A DNA stretch of 64,000 nt from Argyresthia goedartella (taxonomy: Eukaryota; Arthropoda; Insecta; Lepidoptera; Argyresthiidae): contig OX463806.1 of the NCBI GenBank assembly GCA_949825045.1, forward strand, positions 45,222,208 through 45,286,207, in the 5' to 3' direction. Positions 54,663 to 64,000 of the stretch are shown in pieces. The position numbers were made by a program, and so were the translations under genes. Position 1 is the first letter of the stretch, and each line of letters begins with the position of its first letter. The notes under the pieces are model-generated. The model saw only the letters and a list, made by a program, of their open reading frames with translations, had not been told where the DNA came from and searched no databases.

Positions 54663-55595
54663 TGATGAGGGTTAACGAAATCCGGCCCTTTGCGGGTATC
54701 GGAACGGATTTCGCGGGACCATTCATGGTCAAGTCTTCACAGCTGCGGAACACCAGATTAGTGAAGTCATACCTGTGCGTCTTCGTGTGCTTGGCCACGA
54801 AGGCAGTCCACTTGGAGGTGGTCAGTGACCTCACTACGGAGGCATTTATCGCATGTCTGGACCGGTTCGTCTCACGAAGGGGCCTCCCGACATTAATCCG
54901 TTCGGACAACGGCACAAATTTTGTCGAAGCCAGGTGGTATCTGCAGGAGGTCACGCAATTCCTGAACGGTAACCAGGACGCCATCGGTACGGCTTGCTCC
55001 CGACGAGGGATTGAATTGGGTTTTCAGTCCGCCGGGATGTCCTCATTGGGGAGGAATTTTTGAGGCTGCGGTTAAATCGGCTAAGTCGCACCTGACGAGG
55101 ATCGGTGAGACCTCTCTACGCTTTGAAGAGCTTGCGACGCTGTTCTGTAAAATTGAAATGACACTGAACTCGCGTCCGTTGTGCCCGATCAGTTCGGATC
55201 CAAATGATTTGGAAGCGTTGACGCCGGGTCACTTCCTGATAGGTCAGCCCCTTAACGCCCTGCCAGAATACCCATTCGGTGATGTTAAGTTAAGTCGGTT
55301 AACTAGGTGACAGATGTTGCAGCAGATGGCTCAAGATTTTTGGAAACGGTGGTCCCTTGAGTACTTGCACATCTTGCAGCAGCGCCTTAAGTGGACTGAC
55401 CGGACGAGCCCCCCTCAAGTCGGTGATTTGGTGCTGATTAAGGATGCGAACCTGCCATCATTGAGATGGAGACGAGGACGGAACGTCAATTTGTACACGG
55501 GTCGGGATGGCACGCCTCGATCAGCAGAAGTCAAGGTGGGGGACTCGGTCATCAAGAGAGCGGTCGCAACACTTTCTCGCCTTCCTATTGATTAG
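54663..55595 (+). pseudogene. BEL/Pao integrase
   Basis: The frame resumes at RVNEIRPFAGIGTDFAGPF with the first catalytic Asp, KSSQLRNTRLVKSYLCVFVC, LIRSDNGTNFVEA with the second Asp, and, after a one-base frameshift near 55.03 kb, [19 protein letters not shown] with the Glu. Further blocks are [25 protein letters not shown], and after a TGA at about 55.31 kb FWKRWSLEYLHILQQRLKW, VGDLVLIKDANLP and RAVATLSRLPID. The N-terminal zinc region was lost with the RNase H. It is inactive. Confidence 0.88.
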
Positions 55596-55612
55596 GGACA
55601 GGTTCGGGCCTG

Positions 55613-56145
55613 TCCGGGCGGGTGACTGTTTAATATTTATGCTTCGGAACGCACCTTTTTTTTGTTGCGCGATCGGACCGCCAGTTATCGGAACGGAACT
55701 AGCTAGCTGTCACTTGCATAGAAAAAACATGACTAGCTAGCTGTCACTTTGCACATGGTAAAATTGTCGGCGTCAGGCATTCGGGCCTTGGCTGTATGTT
55801 ATTTGTAATAATATCGGAATAATCGTCAGGAAATAAGTAGATTTCACGTTATCGTAGTGAGTGCTTAGTGTCGGAAAGGTTGAAGTGGTTCGGTCACCAA
55901 TTCGTCGCGTTCGGATAGCGACCCTTTTAGTCGGCAGCATCACGACCGCACTAGTACCAGCTACGACACGAGTAAGATTCGACTCCCGACACCCCCCACC
56001 CTTGTGTTCCTCATCCCGTACTCCTGCCTCGAATTGAGCTTTCGAATGCCGGTCCACGGCGTCAAGGTCAGTACTACTTTGTGACATTCCACTGAAAAAC
56101 AACCCTACCAATTCCACCCCTTTCGGTTGAGGCGTGGATTTAACA
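55613..56145 (+). repeat. BEL 3' LTR (left limit approximate)
   Basis: The right 220 bases match the 5' LTR. The left limit is not defined by homology; a start near TGTTTAATATTTATG (55.63 kb) is plausible. A repeated CTAGCTAGCTGTCACTT occurs twice at 55.70-55.75 kb. Confidence 0.65.
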
Positions 56146-57064
56146 CGTTACATCTCTCTATGCAGATATTGCTATAACCACACGCACAGAGTATGTTATT
56201 ACATATTTTCTATCTCGCTCTGAGCGCGACAATCATCATTGCAAACATAACACGTGCGATTTGTTTATGTACGTGATTAGCGAGTACAAAAAGATAATCT
56301 CAATTAAATCAACGAATGGGAAACCTTACTTAGTCCGATAGTAAAGGACTAAAATATTAAATTTTGAAGGGCATAGCCAAGAAAACCATACTCTGTCATT
56401 TCAGTGTAATTTGTGTGGTGAAAATTACGTTGAAGAGTGTTGTAATTTTATAAAAAATCTTTGTAAAATATCTTTTGCCGATAAGACAGCAAGCAATTGG
56501 ATTGTTGATAAATGCGTACGTGAGGATGAGCGGTATGAATTTAGGAAAAGATATTTACGCCAACTTTTGTCGCAAAGTAAAGTACATAAAAAATCGAAAA
56601 TTAATAATTTCGGCGGTTATAAAACTTAAAATCCTACTGCATCTACATCACCCTCTGAGACGTATTGGAAAATAAATTACGCGAGTTTATCGTTAGCAAA
56701 TGCTTATTCAGTTCGTCTTAGCCGGCGGAATCGTATTGAAGTAGCATTTCTATATACGCAGCCCGGTGTCTAAACCGTGCTCGTAGGACGATGTGTTATA
56801 TCTGTTGGATTACTAAGGAAACTTCCGCATTGCATAATCGTGAATCAAATTAAACTGTAAAACATCAAACATCAATGAAAACACCATCATTTTGATCTAA
56901 AGCCCGGATGCACCACTACTAATTTAAAGTTTGACCGATAGTCAAAGTCATGCCGCCGTCTCTCGGGAAAATGTCAGCGCCAGTGTGATATTCAAGTTGC
57001 CCTTTATTTGAACAGTAGTTTGTGCATTCGGAAGTTACGCATATAGCGAAGCTGTGAAGAGAGA
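56146..57064. other. Spacer with an unassigned short frame
   Basis: A plus-strand frame at about 56.39-56.63 kb reads CNLCGENYVEECCNF and NWIVDKCVREDERYEFRKRY. The CxxC might be a zinc-binding remnant. I do not recognise the protein. Confidence 0.3.
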
Positions 57065-57130
57065 AGTAGTTTAAACTGGCCAAATACGATTCAGACTCGC
57101 ACACAAAGGGTGCCGTAGCATCACCCAAGA
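57065..57130 (-). repeat. Family E terminal fragment
   Basis: CGATTCAGACTCGCACACAA followed by AGGGTGCCGTAGCATCACCC matches the fragment at 33.69-33.76 kb. Confidence 0.45.
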
Positions 57131-58253
57131 AAAACGCAGAAAATCAGGTCCCTTTAATTTGTATAAGGTGACACGAAAAAAAAAATTTTTTTTGGAATCC
57201 ATTTACTCCACTAGAGTCATCTGCAGATTTGGTTTTTAGATTAACGTTAATTGAGTATTTGATTAAGATTCTCACTGAAGGAAACGCGTTTGGATGAAAT
57301 TTTCGCGATATAATTTAATTACGAAAAGTACTCTAAATTGTTTTATTTTTTCCTGTAAGTCTGAAATCTTAACTAATTTCATTGCGGAATTGCATTAAAA
57401 ATGTGGATATTATGTATTCGTATCAACTTGAAAATCTTTTTGACAAATCAGAGTAGTTTATTTTGAAACAATTGTTACCTATGTGGTTTAGCACTACGTT
57501 ATTTTAGTTTGGGTGGAGCGCATTGTTTGCGCTGTATGCGCTCTCTTTTATTTCTCATGTGGAAGTAATTAATGCTGTCACTTTCGTTTACATTAGTATT
57601 CCTTTTAAATATATTTTTTCCTATCACCTGAATTGTATCTATCTCGTTATATACCCATTTGCGTAAATTTCAACTCTCTTCCTATAACTACATACATATA
57701 AGTTCATGAGATAGAGCGCGCTGACGGACAGACAGACAGGCAGACCGACGGACGGACAGAGAGCGGAAGGGTCCCCACTTTAGCACACTCTGTGTATTTT
57801 GGCCACTAATCCACTAGTCCGACGACACCTCCCCCTCCCCCCCCCCCCCCCCCCCATCAACCCTATCAACCCGCACTGAACCAAGGTGGTAGACTAGTAA
57901 GGCTCAATCTTACATGTATCCGGTTAGGCCTGTGCCCCCCGGTGGTAACATTAATGGGTTACTATTACTTATTTTAAGTGTTTGTATGTAAGTTTTTGAA
58001 TAAGTAGCAATTAGCACTTGGAAAAGTCGTGCCATAAAATAAGTAGGTAATCACACTTTGTAGATAACGTAAATCGTATTTCAAAAGACAATTTAATCAG
58101 ATTTATTCAGTGAAAGATAGGCATCTCCGTAATTAAGGTGTGTAAGTACATGATAATAGGTCTGTAAACAAGGCTACCGAATGTATACGACAACTAAATG
58201 CCTACATTTATATAGGTACCTACCAAAAATTACGTATTTGACTAGGTGGTGAA
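57131..58253. other. Spacer with a family E core and a poly-C run
   Basis: Bases 57.69-57.78 kb contain the GACGGACAGACAGACAGGC microsatellite and flanks of family E. A C-run of over 20 bases lies at about 57835-57856. No gene is seen. Confidence 0.5.
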
Positions 58254-58385
58254 AATAATGTCATTGTGCTAGTTGGCGGCCGATTGGTGGCGTACCCAAT
58301 AATGTCATTGTGCTAGTTGGCGGCCGATTGGTGGCGTACCCAATAATGTCATTGTGCTAGTTGGCGGCCGATTGGTGGCGTACCC
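58254..58385. repeat. 3 x 44-bp tandem repeat
   Basis: Three consecutive and, by eye, identical 44-base units each contain TCATTGTGCTAGTTGGCGGC and CGATTGGTGGCGTACCC. Identity between units points to very recent amplification. Confidence 0.93.
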
Positions 58386-58494
58386 AATTTTACGCCAGGA
58401 AATTGAGGAGAAATTATCGTCTTATGGGATCACTAAAGTTTGCTGACAGAGATTACTTTGTCCTGGTCAGTGTATAAAATAAAATATAATTGAA

Positions 58495-58740
58495 TATTCT
58501 TGGCCAGACGGGAAGACGGACAGTGGACCAAAGCATTCACAGACTGGTGGCCACGGGGAGCGACAAGGCCAGAGGGCAGACCACCAGCCCGATGGTCCGA
58601 CCATATCATCAAGTCGTCGGCATCCCACTGGGTGCGATTAGCACAGGACGGGGGAGATGGGCGCTTTAGAGAAGAGCCCTATGCCCAGCAGTGGGTCGAT
58701 GTGGGCTGAGTATGATGGTGATGGTGATGATGATGAATAT
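58495..58740 (+). pseudogene. RTE-like non-LTR 3' end
   Basis: The frame reads ARREDGQWTKAFTDWWPRG, then RPEGRPPARWSDHIIKSS, WVRLAQDGGDGRF and YAQQWVDVG, stopping at 58709, followed by GGTGATGGTGATGATGATGA. The GRPxxRW...W...AQD...W motif and the TGATGA tail are features of RTE-type elements. It is severely 5'-truncated. A 36-base relic of the same segment lies at 62.68-62.72 kb. Confidence 0.75.
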
Positions 58741-59044
58741 TATCACACTTTTATTAAAAACAATCAAAAACCTAAAACAATGAGAAATACATGTATGCGC
58801 GACCATCTTTCAGCCAGATAGCCGCCAGATATTTTTTATAATGTACTTGGCTTAACACTTCTCTGGTAAACAGTAAACTTTATTAAATAGCAGGTCAAAT
58901 AAAAGTTGTACATCATGATATTCGACAAAAATATTTTTTTCATTTTCCCTAGTAATTCACCATTCCTGAGATCTTGCGATTCTAAAAGTCAAAGAAGTTA
59001 CATATACATTTATAATAATATCACTCGAGAGTTTTAATGCCTAA
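58741..59044. other. AT-rich spacer
   Basis: No gene or repeat is recognised. Confidence 0.4.
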
Positions 59045-59394
59045 TTATGTACAGTTACATACACTAGTTTATCTACACACATATCATAAGCTCTCTTTGA
59101 TGTGTTCAGGAACCGCATGTTTGACCGGCATTGTGGCATTGATCATATCTCTGCAGTTGTTTAGCTTGTTCTGTTGTACCAACTTCACAGACAAACTAGG
59201 GGCGGCACGCAGGCGGGCGTCGGCGTTCGAAATTTGAATGTCATAATTTGACAAATTTTTGTACATTATGGTCATAATGTACAAATTTTCAGATAAGAAA
59301 TGAGTTTTTACCAAATAGTTTTACATTATGCTGGTCTTAACGTACGGTTTTTAGATGCAGTAAAGAGGGTTTATGATACGTGTGTAGATAAAAA
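59045..59394. mobile_element. MITE family D, fullest copy
   Basis: Inverted repeats TTTATCTACACACATATCAT (59068 onward) and TTATGATACGTGTGTAGATA (59371-59390) bound about 300 bp. Inside, TTTGTACATTATG pairs with its reverse complement at 59258-59285 as a small hairpin absent from the 28.5 kb copy. The 23 bases left of the first repeat are also shared among copies, so the true end may lie further out. No transposase. Confidence 0.72.
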
Positions 59395-59854
59395 TATTTA
59401 AATCGCTATTGATGGGTCTTTATCAATTGAAGAGTTCCCAAGATGTCTCCATCGTTGAGAAGCGCTCCTGGTACATCACCGTCTATTTCACCATAATCAT
59501 TATGACGAGCATACATTATATTGTATATATAGCAACCATAATAAGGTAATTCATATCGCAACCTTTGGGATCATCTGTGGTCTTCATCATCTCAGTTCCA
59601 CTTCACAAAAAGATGCAACCCGAGAGAAAATGCACGAGTTACTATGAAAACACAAAAATCGCTATAGGTCTGCCTTTAATATTTGAAGAGTTCCTTCGAT
59701 TTCTCCAGCTTTGCTTCATCAGATCCTGACCAGATGTCAATGGGAACAATTGGAAGGTGAACAAAAAATAATAATTTCCAAATAGGTTAATCTGTCCTTC
59801 CTTCCGATCCAATATTCCTTTGTTGAAGTCTGTTAAAAATAGGTTTTTTTTTTA
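59395..59854. repeat. Two related repeat copies in tandem
   Basis: AAATCGCTATTGATGGGTCT...GAAGAGTTCCCAAGATG at 59.40 kb and AAAATCGCTATAGGTCTGCC...GAAGAGTTCCTTCGATT at 59.65 kb are diverged copies of one repeat about 250 bases apart. Confidence 0.5.
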
Positions 59855-59859
59855 CCTAC

Positions 59860-60246
59860 AAAAGACATACATACATATGCTCACGCCTATTTCCCGCATG
59901 AGGGGTAGGCAGAGACCAAATACCTCCACCTGCTACGATCCTGGCATACATCTCTCGCTTCCTCAACATTCATAAGTCTCTTCATGCAAGCTCGCCGGTT
60001 ACGGGTACTTCGTATTTGCCCCTTCATTAACAAATCGCCCATTTGGTCTTTATAGGAGCTTCTTGGGCGTCCCCGCCCGACGGCTCCTTTCACACCCGCT
60101 GTATAAATCTGTTTCGTCAATCTCCTTTCATTCATCCTTTCAACGTGACCAAACCATCTAATCTGACCTTTTTCTATCCTTGTCACTATATCTTCTTTAA
60201 ATCCACAGCGTTCCCTTATAACTTCATTCTCCAATCTATCTTTCAA
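59860..60246 (-). pseudogene. Non-LTR ORF2 C-terminal fragment
   Basis: A 119-codon minus frame carries IRERCGFKEDIVTRIEKGQI, RWFGHVERMNERRLTKQIY, GRGRPRSSYKDQMGDLL and RRACMKRLMNVEEARDVCQD, ending SAYPSCGK. The I-KG-xRWFGHVERMNExRLTKQIY block is a common post-RT segment of insect non-LTR elements. A CATACATACATATGC stretch follows the stop as a simple 3' tail. Upstream RT is missing. Confidence 0.75.
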
Positions 60247-60351
60247 GGAAAATGCAAAAACCTATATTTTCACCTTTGACTTAGAATAACTTTGTTAGCA
60301 GTAGAACTTGCTGAAGACTTTTCATATGGACATTTTTCACAGGATTTAATA

Positions 60352-60975
60352 ACATACTGGCGGCCGTAAACTAACAGTGAAGGAATAATAACATACTGGC
60401 GGCCGTAAACTAACAGTGAAGGAATAATAACATACTGGCGGCCGTAAACTAACAGTGAAGGAATAATAACATACTGGCGGCCGTAAACTAACTGTGAAGG
60501 AATAATAACATACTGGCGGCCGTAAACTAACAGTGAAGGAATAATAACATACTGGCGGCCGTAAACTAACTGTGAAGGAATAATAACATACTGGCGGCCG
60601 TAAACTAACAGTGAAGGAATAATAACATACTGGCGGCCGTAAACTAACTGTGAAGGAATAATAACATACTGGCGGCCGTAAACTAACAGTGAAGGAATAA
60701 TAACATACTGGCGGCCGTAAACTAACTGTGAAGGAATAATAACATACTGGCGGCCGTAAACTAACAGTGAAGGAATAATAACATACTGGCGGCCGTAAAC
60801 TAACTGTGAAGGAATAATAACATACTGGCGGCCGTAAACTAACAGTGAAGGAATAATAACATACTGGCGGCCGTAAACTAACTGTGAAGGAATAATAACA
60901 TACTGGCGGCCGTAAACTAACAGTGAAGGAATAATAACATACTGGCGGCCGTAAACTAACAGTGAAGGAATAATA
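60352..60975. repeat. Minisatellite, 16 x 39 bp, alternating monomer types
   Basis: Sixteen units of 39 bases start ACATACTGGCGGCCGTAAAC and continue TAACWGTGAAGGAATAATA. The only variation I see is one A/T site: units 1-3 have A, then T and A alternate strictly through unit 15, and unit 16 has A. This gives a 78-bp higher-order dimer. On the minus strand the array is fully open and would encode a 13-residue repeat, IIPSLLVYGRQYV with L or Q at one position, because 39 is divisible by three. Confidence 0.97.
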
Positions 60976-61440
60976 AACCCCAAATTTTAAAACAGGTGGA
61001 CAATCATAAAACTTATAATCAAAGCAAAAATAAAGAAGAAAAATATATTTAATTTATCATGCAATTTATCCGACACCCGGCCGCAATGTAAAATTATTGC
61101 GTTTTCGTATGTCTGTTCAAGGTCACGTAACGTTTCACTGTTTTTCGCACATTTTCCACTAAATAATTGTATTAATTATATACCTCAGATACAAAATCTA
61201 CGTGTACAGTCATAATAAGTGAAGAGTACAGGAAAATATTCGCTTCTAAAGCGGCACGTGCTCTCATTGTTTTTCACATGTTTGCGAACATATCGACTCG
61301 AGCAGCCCATGCGTCATCGTCACTTTATCAATCTATTCCAGCCAAATTAAACTGTCCCGAATTCTAGCTCTATCCTAGTTTCCAATAATCCGATGGTTTT
61401 TTGGTAAGAAGACATGAGAATTCTTATTATGTTGATATTG
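60976..61440. other. Spacer, no gene seen
   Basis: Nothing recognisable. Confidence 0.4.
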
Positions 61441-61711
61441 ACGACCCGAATGGCCGAGTCGCCAGTGACGCTGCCTACGAAACCAAGGGTCCCGGGTTCG
61501 AGTCCCGGTGGGGGCAAATATTTGTTTGATGAGCCGTTCTCATCGGATGTTTGTACCCTAGTCATGGTTGTTTATCTATCTAAGTATTATATTTATCTAT
61601 TTAAGTGTGTGTATCGTTGTCTAGTACCCATGATACAGGGAATCCTAGTTTGGGGCTAGATCAATGTGTGTAAATGGTGTCCAAGGTATTATTATTATAT
61701 TATTATTCTCG
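61441..61711 (+). repeat. tRNA-derived SINE, family C, copy 3
   Basis: Head with GGCCGAGTCGCCAGTG and GGGTTCGAGTCCCGG, body as in the 2.58 and 29.8 kb copies, ending ATTATTATATTATTATT. Confidence 0.85.
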
Positions 61712-62904
61712 AACGGCCGCCAACTTCTCCTGAGCCGCCATTGATGACCCTAATAGCAGTAAAGATACAAAAGGAATCTAATCACTCGTCAATATCATAA
61801 TCGTATTTACCAGCTGTTACATTTATTAACTTAATTTAATTACCTTTCAACTTATTCATATATATTTAAATATATAAATCATTTTTGGTTTGTTTAGGTG
61901 TCATATTTACCACATTCATTATGTGTCACAGGAAAAATGGCAAGCCGTTTAGTTGTTGACGTAGTTGACTACTTACTTACTCTCAGGTAGGCGCCGCCGC
62001 CCCGTAGGACGAGGTTGACTACATAAGCCACATGGGATAACCACGACTACAATTTCCAGTAGAAAATATAAATGTGATAGTTTGGATCTTTGATACTATC
62101 ACTAAAACGGCTTTACGGATTTGAATTAAATTAGGCACACATACAGATTATTATAACCTAGATTAAAATATATAGGATACTTTTTATGAATGTATTCCAG
62201 AAGGAGGGTTATGGTTTCCCAGTAAAAGGCCATTACCAAGTCATTGCATTAGATAAAGCCATTATACCATCCCGTCTAAAGTCTGAAATCAATACAAGAG
62301 TAGACTTCCCCACCGCACCAAAACAAGATGAAAAGAAATTGCATGCAGCTAGCTAGCTAGATAGATAAATTGCGACTGGCGACAACGTAAAAGCTTTTGA
62401 GTCCTATAATTAAAGTACCGTAGTTGGATACAGATTCTACCACTGAACAATTTGTACTGCTAGTGCAATTTGGCTCACCCCTAAGTGGTACTTAAAACAA
62501 TGTAAGGAAGCATTCTTTTGCGTTGTTTCTGGTGCACCACAGCAGACCTAGATGAATTTTGGGAGCTGAATCACCCACCCTCCAGTCTTCTTCTTCTCGA
62601 GTCGATGGTCATCTTAAACACGGACAGCCCGAAAAGCCGCAACCACGGTAGTTGGCGCGGTAGCCTCGTACAGCTCCTCGTTCAAGGGGAGCGACAAAGC
62701 CAGAGGGCAGACCAACATGTAAGAAGGACAACATCCAACGGTCGCTTTGTATTTTATGATACTTGAATTAAGGTTTTCTAGTTGCTTTGTTTTTTTATTT
62801 CTGCGCGCTATTCAGTTATTTTGTCAGACGAAGCAAGTACTTCGTGTCGCACTTATTTTTTGTCGCTATTCAGTAATTCAGTCTAGCAAAACCAGTATTT
62901 CGTT
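61712..62904. other. Spacer with small repeat relics
   Basis: A dispersed-repeat-like piece lies at 62.09-62.20 kb (AAAACGGCTTTACGGATTTG) and an RTE-like scrap at 62.68-62.72 kb (GGGGAGCGACAAAGCCAGAG). A (GCTA)n run sits at about 62346-62365. No gene is supported. Confidence 0.4.
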
Positions 62905-63095
62905 ATTGTTATATCGCGGGTGGTATTTAATCACGTCTCTTGTACGGAAACCCCTTTAATTTATAAAATCTCGTGTAATTAATTAGGATCATAAGGTACA
63001 GTCCGCTGACGGACGGACGGACGGCAGCGGACAGCGGAGGTTTAATGTTAGGGTACCGTTTGGCACCCTTGGGGTAAGGAACCCTAAAAACGGCA
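62905..63095 (+). repeat. Dispersed repeat family E, copy 2
   Basis: It has ATCGCGGGTGGTATTTAATC, CTCGTGTAATTAATTAGG, CTGACGGACGGACGGACGG and GGAACCCTAAAAACGGC in the same order as at 5.8-6.05 kb. Confidence 0.7.
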
Positions 63096-63486
63096 AGAAA
63101 TTCAGGCCAGCCCAATAACTTATGCGAGTTTAGTTAGTAATCAATTGTTTATTAATTAATTTATTAATATTACAGTATTTTTTTTAAGTATTATTACGTT
63201 TCAAGGAATTTAATATTATATAAGGTCTTTATGTCATTGTCAAGTTGAATATGTTAATTGCTAATGTTAGAATACGCTATTCCTATAAAGCGCGCATTTA
63301 GTAAATGATAATGCTAGGTTGTTTTTATTACGTAAACTTCTAGGATGAATTGTATTGCGCTACTAAACCGAGTATATTTTTTCTTTATAAAAATTAGACA
63401 TTCTTGGATGAATATCGATGTCATACTTTTTGAAATAAAGGCTGCCACTTTCCTAGGGTTTAATGTCAGCCTGATACATTTTTCGA
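63096..63486. other. AT-rich spacer
   Basis: No gene or repeat is recognised. Confidence 0.4.
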
Positions 63487-64000
63487 ATGTTTGAAAACTG
63501 TTTCTGTATCAGTAGAATGGTCAAAGAAAAAAAATATATATATGCAGAGGATTTTATTCACCAGTCGACTCCAGAGCTAGTTATTCAGGGGTACTTGGAA
63601 GTCTTCCCTCGATCCCCGGGCAGCCAGTATTACAAAGCGGCGAAGATGAAAAAAGGAAATCCGGGAAGCGCACTTGTATACGTCTCGGCAGGACGTATTA
63701 CAGTACAATGTCAGGACGTATTACAAAACAATGTGGAAGATAGTGGGCACCGAAACTTGTAAAAGCAAGAAATCGAGTGTTGACTATACGGAACTCATCA
63801 AACAGCCGACTGGGATAGTCTTTCCATCTAAAAAAGAAGTTGTCGACCATCTCAACTCACAGTTTGTGAATGCAGCTCGCCTGTGCGGAGCTCCGCCAGC
63901 CAACCTATGCGCCGCGCGCGCCGCGCTAGTAGCTGCGCGCGCGCCGAGTGACTCATCCCTGCGACTCCGCCCGTTCACACCAGCGGAAGTCTACACTATT
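63487..64000 (+). pseudogene. Non-LTR Pol fragment (region between endonuclease and RT), runs off the window
   Basis: In one frame 63.5-63.66 kb is open. From about 63.66 kb a second frame reads KEIREAHLYTSRQDVLQYNV, TYYKTMWKIVGTETCKSKKS, VDHLNSQFVNAARL and LRLRPFTPAEVYTI, reaching the window end. The W-K-V..ET segment and the final F-TPAEV leading into RT are typical of the linker just upstream of RT in Jockey/R1-group elements. The GC-rich part (CGCGCGCGCCGCGC near 63.93 kb) resembles the composition of N2 at 42.7 kb. A TGA or indel lies near 63.65 kb. RT should continue past base 64000. Confidence 0.65.

Larger units (their letters stand above)
50803..56145 (+). mobile_element. BEL/Pao LTR retrotransposon, defective chimera
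   Basis: Plus-strand order: partial 5' LTR, PBS, Gag with knuckles, protease, N-terminal RT, an intruding RTE-like fragment, integrase and 3' LTR. Protease with ALLDSGAQ, an RT with VVFDGSA, and integrase with GTDFAGPF together with LNSRPL are typical of BEL/Pao. The RT active site and RNase H are gone. The GC-rich coding region contrasts with AT-rich surroundings. No target duplication is visible because the 5' LTR is incomplete. Confidence 0.9.

Noticed and set aside
51709..55595. Overlapping minus-strand ORFs within the BEL element
   Set aside because: High GC leaves long shadow frames; only the plus strand carries BEL motifs.
60352..60975. CRISPR-like array
   Set aside because: There are no distinct spacers; the units are contiguous 39-bp tandem repeats in a eukaryotic background.
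60270..60983. A 237-residue minus-strand frame of 13-residue repeats as a real protein
   Set aside because: It follows from a 39-bp period without stops; no start context, flanking exons or sequence beyond the array supports translation.

Overview
This 64 kb window reads as eukaryotic, intergenic, repeat-dense insect DNA, most likely from a moth or butterfly (Lepidoptera). The evidence is AT-rich sequence with no operon-like packing and no convincing host gene. There are three tRNA-derived SINE families in multiple copies, several non-LTR retrotransposon clades, Ty3/gypsy, Ty1/copia and BEL/Pao LTR elements, a Tc1-like transposon, TTAA-flanked MITEs and many foldback elements. The species is an inference; the repeats resemble those common in lepidopteran genomes, but no search was run. 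Coding sequence seen here is essentially all selfish-element coding sequence, most of it broken.

Layout. 0-7.9 kb: SINEs (63, 2058, 2583), a TTAA-flanked MITE (1588-1828), tails of a recurring non-LTR family called N1 here, a GC-rich ORF relic (about 4.2-4.6 kb), a CpG-rich patch near 5.2 kb and a foldback composite (6.4-6.9 kb). 7,942-15,462: a complete minus-strand Ty3/gypsy element with 1.1 kb LTRs, an ACCT target duplication, PBS, PPT, gag, protease, RT-RNase H and integrase. 15.5-19.3 kb: a large foldback and degenerate N1 endonuclease/RT pieces, including a perfect 37-bp hairpin. 19.4-23.3 kb: a copia-like element with a half-tRNA-type PBS, split at its protease by a 2,449-bp DNA transposon with 24-bp TIRs and an 8-bp duplication. 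24.4-25.3 kb: a hAT-type transposase relic. 26,925-28,510: a near-intact Tc1/mariner (DD34E) element with one internal stop.

28.5-44 kb: a MITE, a SINE, an R4/Dong-like retrotransposon set in TAA-type repeats (30.0-31.9 kb), a coiled-coil ORF relic, N1 copies on both strands (35.2-36.3 and 39.2-41.1 kb), more SINEs and a second non-LTR RT (42.4-43.8 kb). 45.6-48.0 kb: a nested set, in which a MITE carries another MITE and a short LTR retrotransposon with near-identical 247-bp LTRs landed in the outer MITE's inverted repeat. 50.8-56.1 kb: a BEL/Pao element whose RT/RNase H core is replaced by the 3' end of an RTE-like non-LTR element. 58-64 kb: a 3 x 44-bp tandem repeat, non-LTR 3' ends, a 16 x 39-bp minisatellite with alternating monomers, a SINE and a non-LTR Pol fragment running off the right edge.

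The genes do not form a host pathway. Autonomous elements supply RT, integrase or transposase, while SINEs, MITEs and the short LTR element are probable parasites of such machinery. The main interest is the nesting, the chimeric joins and the unexplained structural repeats: snap-back hairpins, foldbacks and the alternating minisatellite.
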